A DNA stretch of 64,000 nucleotides from Armigeres subalbatus (GCF_024139115.2 NW_026943605.1:1-64000); one strand, 5' to 3'; counted from the first letter of the stretch, positions 53,213 through 64,000 are shown. The notes: generated from the letters alone by a model not told the origin. Made by a program: numbers and translations.

Positions 53213-54150
53213 CAAAAAGCGCCAGCAGGAAGATCGAGACCATGAAGAGACGGAGCAACTGTACCGCGCTAATAACGCACGAAAGTTCTATGAGATGTTG
53301 AACCGTTCACGTAAGGGCCACGTGCCACAGCCCGATATGTGTAAGAATATAAACGGGAACCTTCTTACAAACGAGCGTGAGGTGATCCAAAGGTGGCGAC
53401 AGCACTACGAAGAGCACCTGAATGGCGATATGGCAGACAACGGTGGCGGTATGGTAATGAACCTAGGAGCACGCGCGCAGGACATGCGACAATGTAAGCC
53501 ACCCACCACGAGTTTCTATCGGTGGTGACGAAATCGAGGTGGTTGAAGAGTTCGTGTAGTTGGGCTCACTGATGACCGCCGATAACGATAACAGCAGAGA
53601 AATTCGGAGACGCTTCATGGCAGGAAATCGTACGTACTTTAGACTCCGCAAAACGCTCCAATCGAATAGAGCTCGCCGCCGTACCAAACTGACAATCTAC
53701 AAAACGCTTATTAGACCGGTGGTCCTCTACGGACACGAGACCTGGGCGATGCTCGTGGAGGACCAACGTGCACTGGGAGTTTTTGAAAGGAGAGTGCTGC
53801 GTACCATCTATGGTGGGGTGCAGATGGCGGACGGTACCTGGAGGCGAATGAACCACGAGTTGCATCAGCTGAACCATCCATCGTTCACACCGCGAAAATC
53901 GGAAGACTGCGGTGGGTCGGCCACGTAGCCAGAATATCGGACAGTAATCCGGTGAAAATGGTTCTCGACAACGATCCGACGGAACAAGAAGGCGAGGTGC
54001 ACAGCGGGCAAGCTGGATCGATCAGGTTGGGGGACGATTTGCGGACCCTCCGTAGACTGCGTGGTTGGCGACGTGTAGCCATGGACCTAGCTGAATGGAG
54101 AAGACTCTTATATACCGCACAGGTCACTTCGGGCTTAGTATGAATAAATG
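53213..54150 (+). mobile_element. RTE-like copy 2: linker, C-terminus and 3' end
   Basis: Resumes with 'KRQQEDRDHEETEQLYRANN' and 'RKFYEMLNRSRKGHVPQ', then after 'HLNGDMADNGGGM' jumps (about 53455-53520) to the C-terminal segment 'GGDEIEVVEEFV', so the RT catalytic core is deleted. The rest follows in three frames: 'GSLMTADNDNSREIRRRFMA', 'LTIYKTLIRPVVLYGHETWA', 'VFERRVLRTIYGG', then 'IGRLRWVGHVARMSDSNP' and 'LRTLRRLRGWRRVAMDLAEW'. The last 110 bases match the 3' end of copy 1, ending in 'tatgaataaatgaaataata'. Confidence 0.85.
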
Positions 54151-54327
54151 AAATAATAATTGGTTTTCAACCGCGATGGAAGCGTACATGGCAAAGTGAG
54201 GAGAATTTCAAGAATTAATTACGTACAGTCCTCGATGATTTTTCGCTAAGCCTCCACCATTTGGAATAAATTTTTCAGCATTGCCACTACTACCAAGGGG
54301 CGGGACTCATGGAATTAGTTCAATAGA

Positions 54328-54992
54328 TATAAAAAAAGCTGCTTTCCGGCGTGCGCGAGCCATTTTGATCTGTATTCCGGAGATAACGGGTCGTTCGGAG
54401 AATGTTATTTGCCACTGCCTTGCAAGTGGGAGAAAAGGCAACAACAAAAATAAATAGAAGATTAGGTTTTACGTAAAACAAATCAAAACAAGGCACGTTA
54501 CATTTTTTAGCGAAGAGTCCTAGTTGGAAAACGCATTATAAGTGATTTTTTTTGTTTTGCACTTTTTTTCCCAAGCAATTTCGTCAAAAATCCAAAAACC
54601 AAATATACAAGAAAGGCAAAGCATTTGTCACGTTAATTACGCCATAATCTAGCATATGAGATTCAAAATAATTATTACCAATAAGAAAAAGTATATCTTT
54701 GTCGTCTTTTTTCCTCGAATTATAACTGAATATCCTTCTTCCACTCGATCTGTTCGTAAAATTAACCGTTCTCAAATTGACATTTCAATTTTTATGGTTC
54801 AATTCATCTGTGGGGTTCCTAGGTAGCAAATATAGCCACTACATGGGAAATAATAAGTAGAGTTCTTGTTAATTAACAGAAAAACATATAATATGTTAAT
54901 GGCACAATAGTTGCCATGCTTTATAAATGGTTAAATCGTGCTTTTCAGAATCCCGATCAAAATGGATCGTGCGCCGGAAAGCAACTTTATTG
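54328..54992. mobile_element. MITE/foldback with ~45-bp inverted ends
   Basis: The left end reads 'aagctgctttccggcgtgcg' and 'gccattttgatctg'; the right end is the inverse, with 'cgatcaaaatggatcg' and 'gcgccggaaagcaactttat'. The ends pair over about 45 bases with a few mismatches. The interior is AT-rich and has no ORF of note. Confidence 0.75.
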
Positions 54993-55080
54993 TATTCAAT
55001 AAATTAAGCCCGTAAATTTGAATAGACTTTCACGCTTTCACGCCAAACGCCGATGCCACCGAAACAGTTCAGTTTCGCAA

Positions 55081-55622
55081 TTAGGGGAAGGGGAGGCAAA
55101 ATGCCCTAGCTAAGCAAACACTGATTTATTGTCTTATTTGTAACGCTATTTATGGGTATTTTTACATTATGCAACAGTTAAACAAGATAGCTAGTTGATG
55201 CCATTCAAAAATTGTCAAAAATCTCAATCATATTGATATTATTCACATTTCAAAAAAGTGGTGATATTCTGTTGCTGGAAAACTCATGAGGCAAAACGCC
55301 TTTTAGCTGGCAACTACTAGGGAACAAAGTACCATGCGTCGGCGAATCAGCTTTCTGGTATGGATAGTGCGTGGAGACGCAAGTACATTGTAGGTTAGCG
55401 CCACTAGGGCGTTTTGCCTCGCCAAAATGTTAGATGTTTCTTCAAAATGTGGAAATTTTCGGTTTTTCCGACCTTCCCATACACTATTTTGAAACTTTTT
55501 TCGTCTAACCTACATAATTTTAGATCTAGTTTTGTTACGGCCATCTTAATGACGGTAAATATGACGGAAACCACAAAAGGCGTTTTGCATCGGGGGGGCG
55601 TTTTGGGGCCTCTTCCCCTAAA
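55081..55622. mobile_element. MITE with TTAGGGGAAG ends
   Basis: Ends 'ttaggggaag' and 'cttcccctaa', with sub-terminal 'gaggcaaaatgccc' and 'gggcgttttggggcctc'. The inner words 'gaggcaaaacgcc' and 'ggcgttttgcctc' (about 55290-55425) repeat the motif in both senses. About 540 bp and no ORF of note. Confidence 0.7.
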
Positions 55623-55943
55623 CCTTTCTTTTCAGAAAATGCTGGTTCTGAGAAAAATCAATTTTCTTTCCCTAATGCGCCTTTCCAACAACTAACTGAC
55701 ACCACAATTTGTAATAAATTTTCAGCATCGTCACTGGCGGCGCGGGATCGTAACAGTGCTATTGCTTTCTTCATATAAAATGCTGGTTCGTTGAGGTTGA
55801 CTGATCTGCAGCAACACACCGAGGACCACCACCAATGCGATGTGTTTCCGTTGAAAATGTTACAAGCACCTCCGTGATGCTGTGTCCGCTTCGCTGCGAT
55901 CGCATTGATAAGGGTATGCGATAACACACTTTTTCCTAACGAA
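55623..55943. other. No gene recognised
   Basis: 'ttttcagcatcgtcactggc' (about 55720) resembles 'ttttcagcattgccactac' near 54277, hinting at a dispersed repeat. Nothing else is supported. Confidence 0.35.
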
Positions 55944-56110
55944 ACGAAACGAAATGAAATTTAAAATGTCTATGTTGATTCGGATCGAAACGAAACGAAA
56001 TATAGATTTCTTCCGAGACTTCGAAACGATACGAAATCAAGGTTCATTTAATTCGAAATTTTTCGAAACGAAACGAAATTTTGATTTTTTTTCCGCGGAT
56101 TTTTTATTGA
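55944..56110. repeat. CGAAACGAAAT-type repeat block
   Basis: Repeated 'cgaaacgaaacgaaat' words interspersed with 'cttcgaaac' and 'ttcgaaatttttcg', ending in a T-run and 'ccgcggatt'. A related block in mostly inverted arrangement lies at 59455-59640. Both may be termini of one non-autonomous element or two separate copies. Confidence 0.6.
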
Positions 56111-56800
56111 ATTGGTTTTACATTATGTACGCAATCCTGATTTCACTTCTTCGAATAACTGTTTTGCGATCAAAAGACTTATAATAACTGAAGAGGCAAT
56201 CTGTGATAAACCGCCACATGCTCGCCACATATACCATTAGCAATACCCCAGCATTTGTGCCGCTTTCAAAGGAATTCATCGTGGAGCGTGTGCTCCTAAA
56301 TCTGATCAATTTTATATCAGTTTTATATGAGTAAGTATATAAAAATAAAGAAATTGTGGTATTTTTCATATACGGATTCAAATTTCGTTTAAAACCTTAG
56401 TTCACTTAAGAATTATGCAATTATGCTGAAGTATACTTCATATTGTGTCTTGTCAGCGTGGTTTTGACTTAGTCAAAATTTGAAAAAGAATGCTTTTATT
56501 TATTTTTTTATTTTGTTAGATACTTAACTATGTATCCACATCTGCCAGGCGTATACGCAGATATAGAATTGATATTACTAGATCAACATTTGAAAAGGGC
56601 GTATCTGCCAAAATTTATTCCTTCTTATTCCTCGTCTACATATATAGCATATATTTGCTCACTAGAAGAATACTGTGCGCCTTTCTAAATTGCACAAAGA
56701 TATGTATTGAATTTCACAGACCGATAGTCTTATATACAATCAGCTCGATAAACTGAGCTATTGTGTGTGTGTCCTTGGCAGATGAGAACAGCTGTTATGG
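56111..56800. other. AT-rich sequence, no gene seen
   Basis: No supported ORF, RNA gene or transposon motif. Confidence 0.4.
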
Positions 56801-57187
56801 AACGTACACACGGTCAAGCAGTTTGACTCCACCTCTCGTTTATTCAAACATCCATCAAGTTTCACCAACAGCGGCACGAACAATCAATTTATTCGACCAA
56901 CAATATCACACACGAACGACCGAAGTGCCAACTTGAGCACCAACCATCAAAAATATATGGGGGTTGGTGCAACTTCACTACAAATGCTCAAACATGTTCG
57001 GCAAACCTTGACTCCACCCCCGACAACTCAAACCAAAATCAAACCGTTCTAATTTTTTCCAACCGAGCCGCCAACTGTCAAATGGTTGTTCGAACAACTT
57101 CACACACGTTCAAACAAAGCAGCAACCGAAGCGTTTTCTTGGGGGTGGAGTCAATGTTCGTAAAACTGCTTGACTGGTGTGTACGTT
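56801..57187. mobile_element. 387-bp MITE
   Basis: Ends 'aacgtacacacggtcaagca' and, inverted, 'aacgtacacaccagtcaagc'. Both ends then carry 'gcagttt' and 'gactccacc' words. Direct repeats of 'ttatgg' lie just outside the left end (56795-56800) and three bases beyond the right end (57191-57196), a possible target-site duplication. The interior has many 'caacttcac' and 'gttcgaacaac' words and no ORF. Confidence 0.8.
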
Positions 57188-59454
57188 GCATTATGGTCAG
57201 TATGTGCTGAAAGCAATAAGTAAAGAATTTTCAGCAATTTTAATTATCTTTCAACCCGTTCTGGATTTTTTTTTGCAAATTACATGCGAAGATCTAGAAA
57301 TGCCCACAAATCTGCAATGTTCCTCACATATTGTGCAAATAGTCGAAGAAGAGCTTAATAGCGTTTCTTTACTGTACACATCGTAGTTGCTAATCATGAT
57401 TGGCCGAGAAACAGCAAATATGCACAGCTCACCAATTAAATAATATTCTTGGGATACAAAAAAGTTATTCTTATTGTATACTTGCTTCGGAGTTTCCATT
57501 TCATGAACAATAACGATGCTGGTCAATAACGGTGCTTATAGTCAATTTAGTATTAGGAGAGGAAAATAAGTTTAACACTCATTGTTTTAAGAGACCGAGG
57601 TATGCTCTACATCTCCGTGAGCGCTACGGAAAAGGAATCGTTGTTTAGTTGAGAAGGTATACCGAAAACATCATTATTGACGAAGATCTAGTAATGATGT
57701 TGAATAAAGGTCGGGAAAATGAAATAATGTTTAAGGAAAGCTATGATAAGGTTTTTACAAAACATACAACAATTTGATCAGAGAAGAAATTTCATATTAC
57801 ATTCTCACAACTTGCTGATAACATGTCGATTTTTGACATTTGTTTGTTTTTTTAGATGTTTCGTTTCACATTCTCACAACATAAAACAATATGTCTACAT
57901 GAAGTTTTTACGAACAATGTCATAACATGTTCATTTTTTGACATTTGTCTCGTCAGAATATATACCCCAATGATAGAAGTTTAACGTAATTTCAACATCT
58001 TTAAAGATCAATGTTATGAACGTTCTTCATCAACCCTGTTGTTTATCGACAACTCGTCATATTGTTTTTCTTTTACAGATTCGAGAATTTGTTTACATAT
58101 CGATTTAAAAATTATGTTTTGGCATAGTTATATTTTTCTTCAATTGATTGGCGAATGAATTTAGGAGAAGTAAAATGAAAAGTTAGCCAATGAAACATGA
58201 GCCGCATATAATGTTTCGACCGAGACTTCGAAACAAATTTGATTTATTTATTCAGTTTGTATATGTTTATTAATATTATTAAAATGGTGTTCATCATTTC
58301 ATGCATGCTTGTTTTCATTCGTTTTTGTATAACAACTATTTCTTTGAACGTGTTGGTCAGCATTTTTGTTTTGGTATTCAATTTGACAGAACAATGTTAT
58401 TGACATTTTCATTACTTTTACCATTTTCAACCTATTTGAATAATGTTTGCCATTTAGGAAAAGGGAACTTATATGCTTTTTGTCCGCTGCCAAGATTTAC
58501 ATCTTTTGTCTTTTGTAATGCCTTAGAGTCTACACGCGTAAGCAAAAGTCTATCAACTAGTTTCAAATATACAACTTGCTCTTGGCGGTCCTTACATGAT
58601 ATGTTTGTTTCATAAAAAAAAACATGGTACACACTCAATTTTGAGTAGTTCATTTTTAGCGTGTGCGCTATGTAGGATCGGGAATGATTATAATTTTTTT
58701 GATGAGCTTGGAAAGTATTGAAGTTGCAAAAGGAAAGCGGTCCTGTCAGCCACATAAGGGTTAAAACACTACGATGTTGCTATCACTTTTAATATAATCC
58801 ATGGTCTGCGTAAAAATCCGAATAGAAACATTTGTATGTTAACACTTTTTTTTTAATAAATGCCATCGCCGGATATTTTGTTCGTATTTTTGCTAAAATC
58901 AAATCACATGGAATTGTGCGTGGTATCTTTTTAGCGTGTGTTTGATATGCTCACAAACACATTCTCTCGCTCTATTCCGAAGTGTGCTGCTGTCAAAGAA
59001 AACGAACAGTCCCGATTTTATTTAGTGAAACATTGAGCAAATATTGTATAAATTTGCTCTTTGTGGTAATAATCAAGTGGTGATGAAGTGTAAAAAGTGG
59101 TGTATGTACTTAATTTGTCGTGTCAAACGCAATAAAGAGAAGAAACAGGCGATCCAAAAAATTAAGTAACAGTTTGCTATTCGTGCGCTGCTTTCTTTGG
59201 CAATGCAATAATGGCAAGGATTTCGAAGGTGCAAATTTGTTTCGATGATTAACTCATCAAATCTTGCTACTTTTACACAAACAACTTATTCAAATGAAAG
59301 CTTAGACTTGAAATTGTGTAATTGAATCAAAATTATGTTCATAAATAGTGTATGTTTGCTGGAAAATGCAAATATTGTTGAGGGTGCCAACAACTGTCGC
59401 ACCCTGCCAATGCCGTATTCTACCCTATATAAAGTATGAATTAGTCTAAATTTG
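57188..59454. other. AT-rich sequence, no gene recognised
   Basis: Short ORFs only (58301-58615 plus, 58432-58755 minus, overlapping and motif-free). 'acattctcacaac' with a following 'ttttgacatttgt' occurs twice (about 57798-57845 and 57869-57948), a local partial duplication. Confidence 0.4.
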
Positions 59455-59640
59455 TTTCGAAATTCCGCGGAATTCCGTTAAATTTCGTTAGAAGCTAGTT
59501 TTTTCTAGCGAAATTTTTGTAATTTTACGAAACGAAACGAAATCAAGAAATCAGATTTCGCCATGCTCAAATTCCGCGAAATTCCGCGGAATTTCGTTTC
59601 GAACCACCTGAAACGAAATTTTTCGAAATACCGCATATGC
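59455..59640. repeat. CGAAACGAAAT-type repeat block, second
   Basis: 'gaattccgcggaattcc', 'cgaaacgaaacgaaatc', 'gcgaaattccgcggaattt' and 'cgtttcgaacc' words, related to 55944-56110, with internal palindromes. Confidence 0.6.
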
Positions 59641-59930
59641 TTACGCATTGATGCGTCCGCTCTGCGTGAAATCTTGTTCAAACCCGCAAGTGATTGATTT
59701 TTGATGTCTGTGCTAGTGCTGCATGTACGTGATTGGTTGGTTGACCTTTTTCTAAACTTTTTATCGTTTAACGATAATAAATAGTTGAAAATCAGTATGT
59801 TCATATAAATACAAAGAAGCGTTGACTCATCCTTGATCGAATGATCCAAAAAATATTGAAAACCCATCGAGAAACGGCTGAGATATTAAAGTTTAAAGTT
59901 TATCATATTTTCGTAACGGTCCCCGATTTT
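59641..59930. other. No gene seen
   Basis: Unremarkable AT-rich sequence. Confidence 0.35.
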
Positions 59931-60090
59931 CGCAATCGTAAAGTGTACCCCAATATAGAATGGACAGACGTTGTCCTACGTCAAAAATAAATGCAAATTC
60001 ATATAAAGGTTGTATCATTCAGCAGAAAATTTAGTCAATATAAAGATCTCTAACTCACAATAAGTAATCGTGATAACAGGAAATAGTATC
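59931..60090 (+). repeat. Dispersed repeat, inverted copy at 63290-63380
   Basis: 'tatcattcagcagaaaattt', 'agtcaatataaagatctc', 'taactcacaataagtaat' and 'gataacaggaaatag' match, in reverse complement, 63290-63380 with few changes. The left part has 'tgtcctacgtcaaaaat', shared with 53200-53218. Confidence 0.75.
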
Positions 60091-60150
60091 ACACAAAAAA
60101 AGCTTTCCCGAATTCGCTAACCAGCAAAAATACACCGTGATTAAATTCAT

Positions 60151-60214
60151 GGATTCGGGAACACCAGTCACGTTTTCCAGAACGTTCCTGAAAACGTGAC
60201 TGTATTCCCGAATC
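60151..60214. repeat. Strong hairpin between direct repeats
   Basis: 'gattcggga', 'cagtcacgtttt', a short centre 'ccagaacgttcctg', then 'aaaacgtgactg' and 'tcccgaatc': a stem of about 21 base pairs with a small bulge. The hairpin is flanked by direct copies of 'aaaaatacaccgtga' (about 60127 and 60234). Confidence 0.75.
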
Positions 60215-60249
60215 CGTGACTGTTGTTCCCGAAAAAATACACCGTGAAC

Positions 60250-61861
60250 TCGTTAGTTCATGAATTCATGAACGCTTTTTTTCACGTGATATTTCATCCA
60301 TTTCTTGGAAATGGTGAAACTGATCCATGTTATCCCTGTGATCAATGTTCCTCTGGATTACGGTATACGAGAAAAGCAAAAATGATATTTTTGTTAGTTT
60401 CTTGAATACAGAGTGATTGTATGTCTTTTTGTAAGGCATTGAACTTATTCTATAAAAGAATGCTATGCAGCAATACGAAATTTTCTAAGAAAGGAACTTC
60501 TTCTACATTCCCACCAATTGTATGTGTGATGTATCATGTCATTTGCCCAAACAAGAAAATAGGTGCTGTATAACGCAACTCGATTCAACAGTTTACTTGG
60601 TCAGCTCTATTAAATCCTGTGAATTAAAAAAAAACAAACGAAAGTAAAAATGTACGATGACGTTCTTCAATACGTTCAGTTAAAGGTTTAGTTGCTTGAG
60701 TTAAAGGTTTAGTTGCGAATTTTTCGTCTCTCGAACCTACTGTGCAGTGATCAGCCTCCGCAATAATAAACAGCACCAGGCAAGGCACGGTTTTAATTCA
60801 TACACAAATTCCTTGCGGGAGTCAACATCGTCGGTGAACGAAAAAAAAACGCAGAACCGGTGCAGATTTTTCGTTCTGCAGCACACGGTAGCGTCACTCC
60901 AAAAATTAGAAATCCTAACGTGATGAGTCCTTGGGGATAGACAAGATAGTGTTTGATCCGATCGTCTGCGGCACAGCACATCTGCGTAGCTCAGCAATGT
61001 GAAAGTATTCGCCTAGTACTCTTATAATTACAATTATGTTACCGTTACTAGAAGCATTGAGCCTCATTTAAATGAACAGTTTCATAAGAAATTTGACATT
61101 TTTAATGTGACATGGAAAAAGCGTTCAACATAGCTCACGGCTCTAACAAGTCAATTACTAATACATATACCTATATCAAGAGGACATGTGCTCCTGTGAA
61201 ATGTCATTCTGTTCTCGATATATTTTCGATTATACCACTATTCTATGGAGAAAATTTGAACTAAATAAATAAAATAAATTTGGCTTGGAAAATTTAGGTT
61301 ACTGTTTCAGCACGCATGTTGGCAGAATAAGTAAACGACATTGATGCTTTAGTTTTGTTCCGAGATGAGATCGAATTTATTTCGGAGTAATGGAAAACAG
61401 AAACAGTTCCCCCCACTTATGTACACATTCATCTTAGATTGCAGATCCGAACTCTGATAAACCCTGATGGTGGATCACACAATCGTTCCATTGTGATCTC
61501 ATCAGCCAGAAGCCAAGATGTGTCTTATCATACACAAATGAACTGCACAAAAGTTCGCTTCTAATTGAATCACATAATTACCTCGGAAGGATTTTATTAG
61601 ATTTATGAAAAATTCCCAACGTCCGCTCATCCCGTGCAATGTTCGCCCCAGTTGCAGGAGGAAGGTAGCTAACCCTCCTAATGGATGAATTCGTGCCAGA
61701 GTAAAACTTTTGCGGTGTCGGTGCACCATAGAGTATAGTACTGTACCGGAAGGTGAGCTTCGTGCACTACACGTCAGATTGCAATCCGGCTAGAGCGATT
61801 CTTCTTTCTTCGTACCGTTCATGCATCTTGCAGAAACACAGACTGACATTACCGCACCAAT
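60250..61861. other. No gene recognised
   Basis: 60740-61000 and 61430-61760 are GC-richer and non-repetitive and might be host sequence. ORFs (60737-60997 minus, 61502-61729 minus) show no motif. Confidence 0.4.
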
Positions 61862-61905
61862 CGACGATGACGACGACGAAGACGCAGTTGTCGTCGTCGT
61901 CGCCG
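61862..61905. repeat. GAC/GTC trinucleotide palindrome
   Basis: 'gacgatgacgacgacgaaga' is followed within 10 bases by 'gttgtcgtcgtcgtcgcc', so two opposite trinucleotide runs form a stem. Confidence 0.7.
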
Positions 61906-62276
61906 CCAACGTCAGGTTGAAGTTACAAAATTAGATTAAGTGATAACACACTTTCATAGACACAATCAAGAGAATCAGATACGAGTGAAAAGTTTTAAAT
62001 CATTTGATAAGATGAAAACTTGTTTTAATCCCGGAAGAAGGACATGCGAGATTGAATTAAAGTTGTTCAAACACAATGCTATACCGTGGGGAATCGAAAT
62101 CCGTACACTTAAGCACCTTAGTACATGGAAAGTCATTAGAAAACAAGAATCGAACGTAAATAAAACGTTTGCCATTGGCACAGGAGCATGAAGGCTTCTA
62201 CTTTTGTGTTTCACATTTACTCATTAAAAATGTCGAAAAACATGATAAAATAATGAATAAAATCAACTACTCCTGA
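61906..62276. other. No gene seen
   Basis: AT-rich; contains 'ggggaatcgaaatccgtaca' at about 62088, a word shared with the element at 62277-62816. Confidence 0.35.
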
Positions 62277-62816
62277 CTCGAAATCCGTCCACCTTGGTCC
62301 GTCCACCGTGGTTCGAATCAAAGGATCAAAATCCGTACAGCTATTTTTAAACTAAATATTTAAATTGAAGCATTCTGATAGACTACCACTGTAAATAGTT
62401 CGATACGCACCTTGAGAAGCGATCCCTTCGATTTGTATTCCGCTTATCTCATGTAATGATTCGCAATTAGCAATTAAAGCACAGTTATGGGCCAAACACA
62501 ATTGATACGTTTGCGTGCGTTTTGACAGTTTTCTTATGGGAAAACTGTCAAAACGCACGCAAACGTATCAATTTTGTTTGGCCCATTACTCGGTGCAATT
62601 ATGCTCTACACTAAAACAAAATGGCGGCCAAAACTCCGGGTTTGGTGGGTGGCGATTTGTTTTTGATTTTTGTTGTTGCCGTGTTGTGCCGTTTTATTTC
62701 TATGCCGTAAAAGCTTACTGCCAAGTATCTGAACAGGATAAGATAAATTATTTCTTCATTAATCACCTTCAACCCCTTTAATTTATTGATATCTCATGAG
62801 GTGGACGGATTTCGGT
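62277..62816. mobile_element. Possible MITE with 'cgaaatccgtccacct' ends and a central palindrome
   Basis: The left end reads 'ctcgaaatccgtccacc' and the right end 'ggtggacggatttcg'; 'aatccgtacagc' and 'gctgtacagattt' also pair but in a different order. A 98-bp near-perfect palindrome (62488-62585) is close to the middle. Mirror ORFs reading 'MRFDSF...KLSKRTQTYQ' on both strands come from the palindrome and are not genes. Confidence 0.5.
62488..62585. repeat. 98-bp near-perfect palindrome
   Basis: 45-base arms, from 'tgggccaaacacaattgata' to 'gttttgacagtttt' and the inverse, with one mismatch by eye and an 8-base loop 'cttatggg'. Its architecture is like the hairpin at 2249-2335. Confidence 0.92.
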
Positions 62817-62986
62817 GCTGTACAGATTTCGGTCCCGCACGGTAGGGTGACGATAGATGCTTTCAGCAGGATTTCATTTTTGATACAAGCTTTTCCACCC
62901 TCATCGAATCAAATATTTAATAATAAAATTGTATTTGTTTGCATGATAGGAGATAGACCATTTTAGTTTCTAAAATTATTATGTAC

Positions 62987-63055
62987 TTGGCGACGGTGTT
63001 TTTTGGCTCTTTCAGTATGACAAGTTAAAACACTTGTCATAATCACCGTCGCCAA
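62987..63055. repeat. Two-part hairpin
   Basis: An outer stem 'ttggcgacggtg' with 'caccgtcgccaa', and an inner stem 'tatgacaag' with 'cttgtcata' around 'ttaaaaca', separated by an asymmetric internal loop. Confidence 0.75.
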
Positions 63056-63235
63056 TTAATAATCACAGTCGAAAGCAACAATTATTTACTGATTACTTTT
63101 TCATCCGCAAAATTACACATCGTCCGTTACCAAGTTCCCTCATGCGGTAGCCTATTTTGTACCTATTTTCGTACTTTTCTAACAAAAGCGGCATAATTCA
63201 TTCAAGGACACTCCTCACGGAATCCAAATTTTAAA

Positions 63236-63380
63236 GTACCGTAATCCGGGGGAACATTGATCACCGGGGTAACATTGATCAGTTATAATAAAATATTATT
63301 TCCTGTTATCGCAGTTACTTAATGTGAGTTGGGTATCTTGATCTTGACTAAATTTGCTGCTGAATGATATAAACTTCGGT
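63236..63380 (-). repeat. Dispersed repeat ('ccggggtaacattgatca')
   Basis: Two tandem copies of 'aacattgatca' after 'gtaatccggggg', then a segment inverted relative to 60000-60085 ('tttcctgttatcgcagttac', 'actaaatttgctgctgaatg'). Confidence 0.75.
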
Positions 63381-64000
63381 TGAATTTCCATTTATTTTTC
63401 ACCAAAATTTGAACAATAAAATCAACATTAATTTTTGAACGCAAATGTCATCTCGATGTCATGGGACTAATTTGCTAATAACTTTTTTTCACGCATTATT
63501 TACAATTATGTTTTTTATATAAACATGTAGCCTTCAAAGGACCCTATAGCTTTTTCTAATATTTCATTTCTCTAAATCTGATATTGAGATTCTCACGCCC
63601 AAATGTGTGAGTGGCGATAAAAGGAAAACAAACACTCCTAGATGGTGCTACTCAGCAAAGTTTGGGTAAAAATGAGTATATTTCCATATATTTTTTGACT
63701 CCTTCGCAACCATTGTGATGACTCGATAAATTTGAGGTTATGAGCAGAAGGAAAACAAACATGTATTTACACATGCCGAATTGCACATCAGTGTGCGAGC
63801 GTTAAACGTCACTCATCTCTATTGGCGGCGTGAGAGCCGAATTCGTGTCAAATGACATTAATGTCATGACACTCCGTGACTTTTTTTTTTAAATTTCGCT
63901 CTCATGGCTTAGACTTTGTATTGAGAACAATGATCTGTCCGACAAAGTTCTAGGATGTTAATCAAAAAATCTGAATTGTAAATAACTTCTGATAAAAGTT
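63381..64000. other. AT-rich sequence, no gene seen
   Basis: No supported ORF or element motif to the end of the window. Confidence 0.4.

Noticed and set aside
62352..62781. Two homologous small proteins starting MRFDSF on opposite strands
   Set aside because: Both come from the arms of one 98-bp palindrome.

Overview
The window looks like transposon-dense mosquito DNA, most likely Aedes (Ae. aegypti or a close relative). The reasons are a Feilai-type tRNA-derived SINE, RTE-, Jockey- and CR1-like non-LTR elements, a BEL/Pao element with an env gene, PIF/Harbinger and hAT-like DNA transposons, many foldback MITEs, and kilobases of 23/24-bp minisatellite. I found no convincing host protein-coding gene and no bacterial-type operon, CRISPR array, rRNA or functional tRNA. 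Almost every long open frame is either a transposable-element gene or an artefact of a short tandem repeat.

Layout. 0.3-1.6 kb: degenerate AATTCC-type tandem repeats. 1.6-3.9 kb: low-information sequence with one strong hairpin. 3.93-8.53 kb: a 4.6-kb array of a 23-bp unit with a 24-bp sub-block. 8.5-10.1 kb: mostly unique DNA with one hAT-type terminus. 10.57-11.76 kb: minus-strand Jockey-like remnant. 12.5-13.99 kb: RTE-like copy 1 with the reverse-transcriptase core deleted. About 14.1-31.14 kb: one CR1/Jockey-superfamily element of only about 2.7 kb, opened by three insertions, each with an exact target-site duplication. These are a hAT-like element at 14852-17097 (holding a foldback element and a SINE), a second hAT-like element at 18009-19996 (holding a foldback element that holds a MITE), and a complete 10-kb BEL/Pao element at 20201-30212.

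The BEL/Pao element lies on the minus strand, in the order LTR, 74-bp leader repeats, gag (N-terminal PHD finger, C-terminal zinc knuckles), protease, reverse transcriptase, RNase H, integrase, env-like glycoprotein, LTR. The LTRs are about 99% identical by eye, yet the coding part carries an in-frame stop and several frameshifts.

31.2-31.7 kb: C-terminal integrase remnant of another BEL/Pao element. 34.3-38.6 kb: PIF/Harbinger-like element; its transposase is split by a 2.3-kb intron with canonical splice ends, and the intron holds a hAT-like element. 39.3-40.7 kb: a second 23-bp satellite, with two GAATTC sites per unit. 40.7-42.7 and 47.0-49.7 kb: degenerate relatives of these repeats. 46.69-46.98 kb: Ty3/gypsy RT/RNase H remnant. 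49.8-54.15 kb: RTE-like copy 2, also without an RT core, carrying a 2.2-kb insert that has a promoter-like block and a histone-type stem-loop but no ORF between them. 54.2-64 kb: MITEs, hairpins and dispersed repeats in AT-rich DNA with no recognisable gene.

The elements do not form a pathway. What links them is insertion order: CR1 first, then hAT and BEL/Pao elements into it, then SINE, foldback and MITE elements into those.
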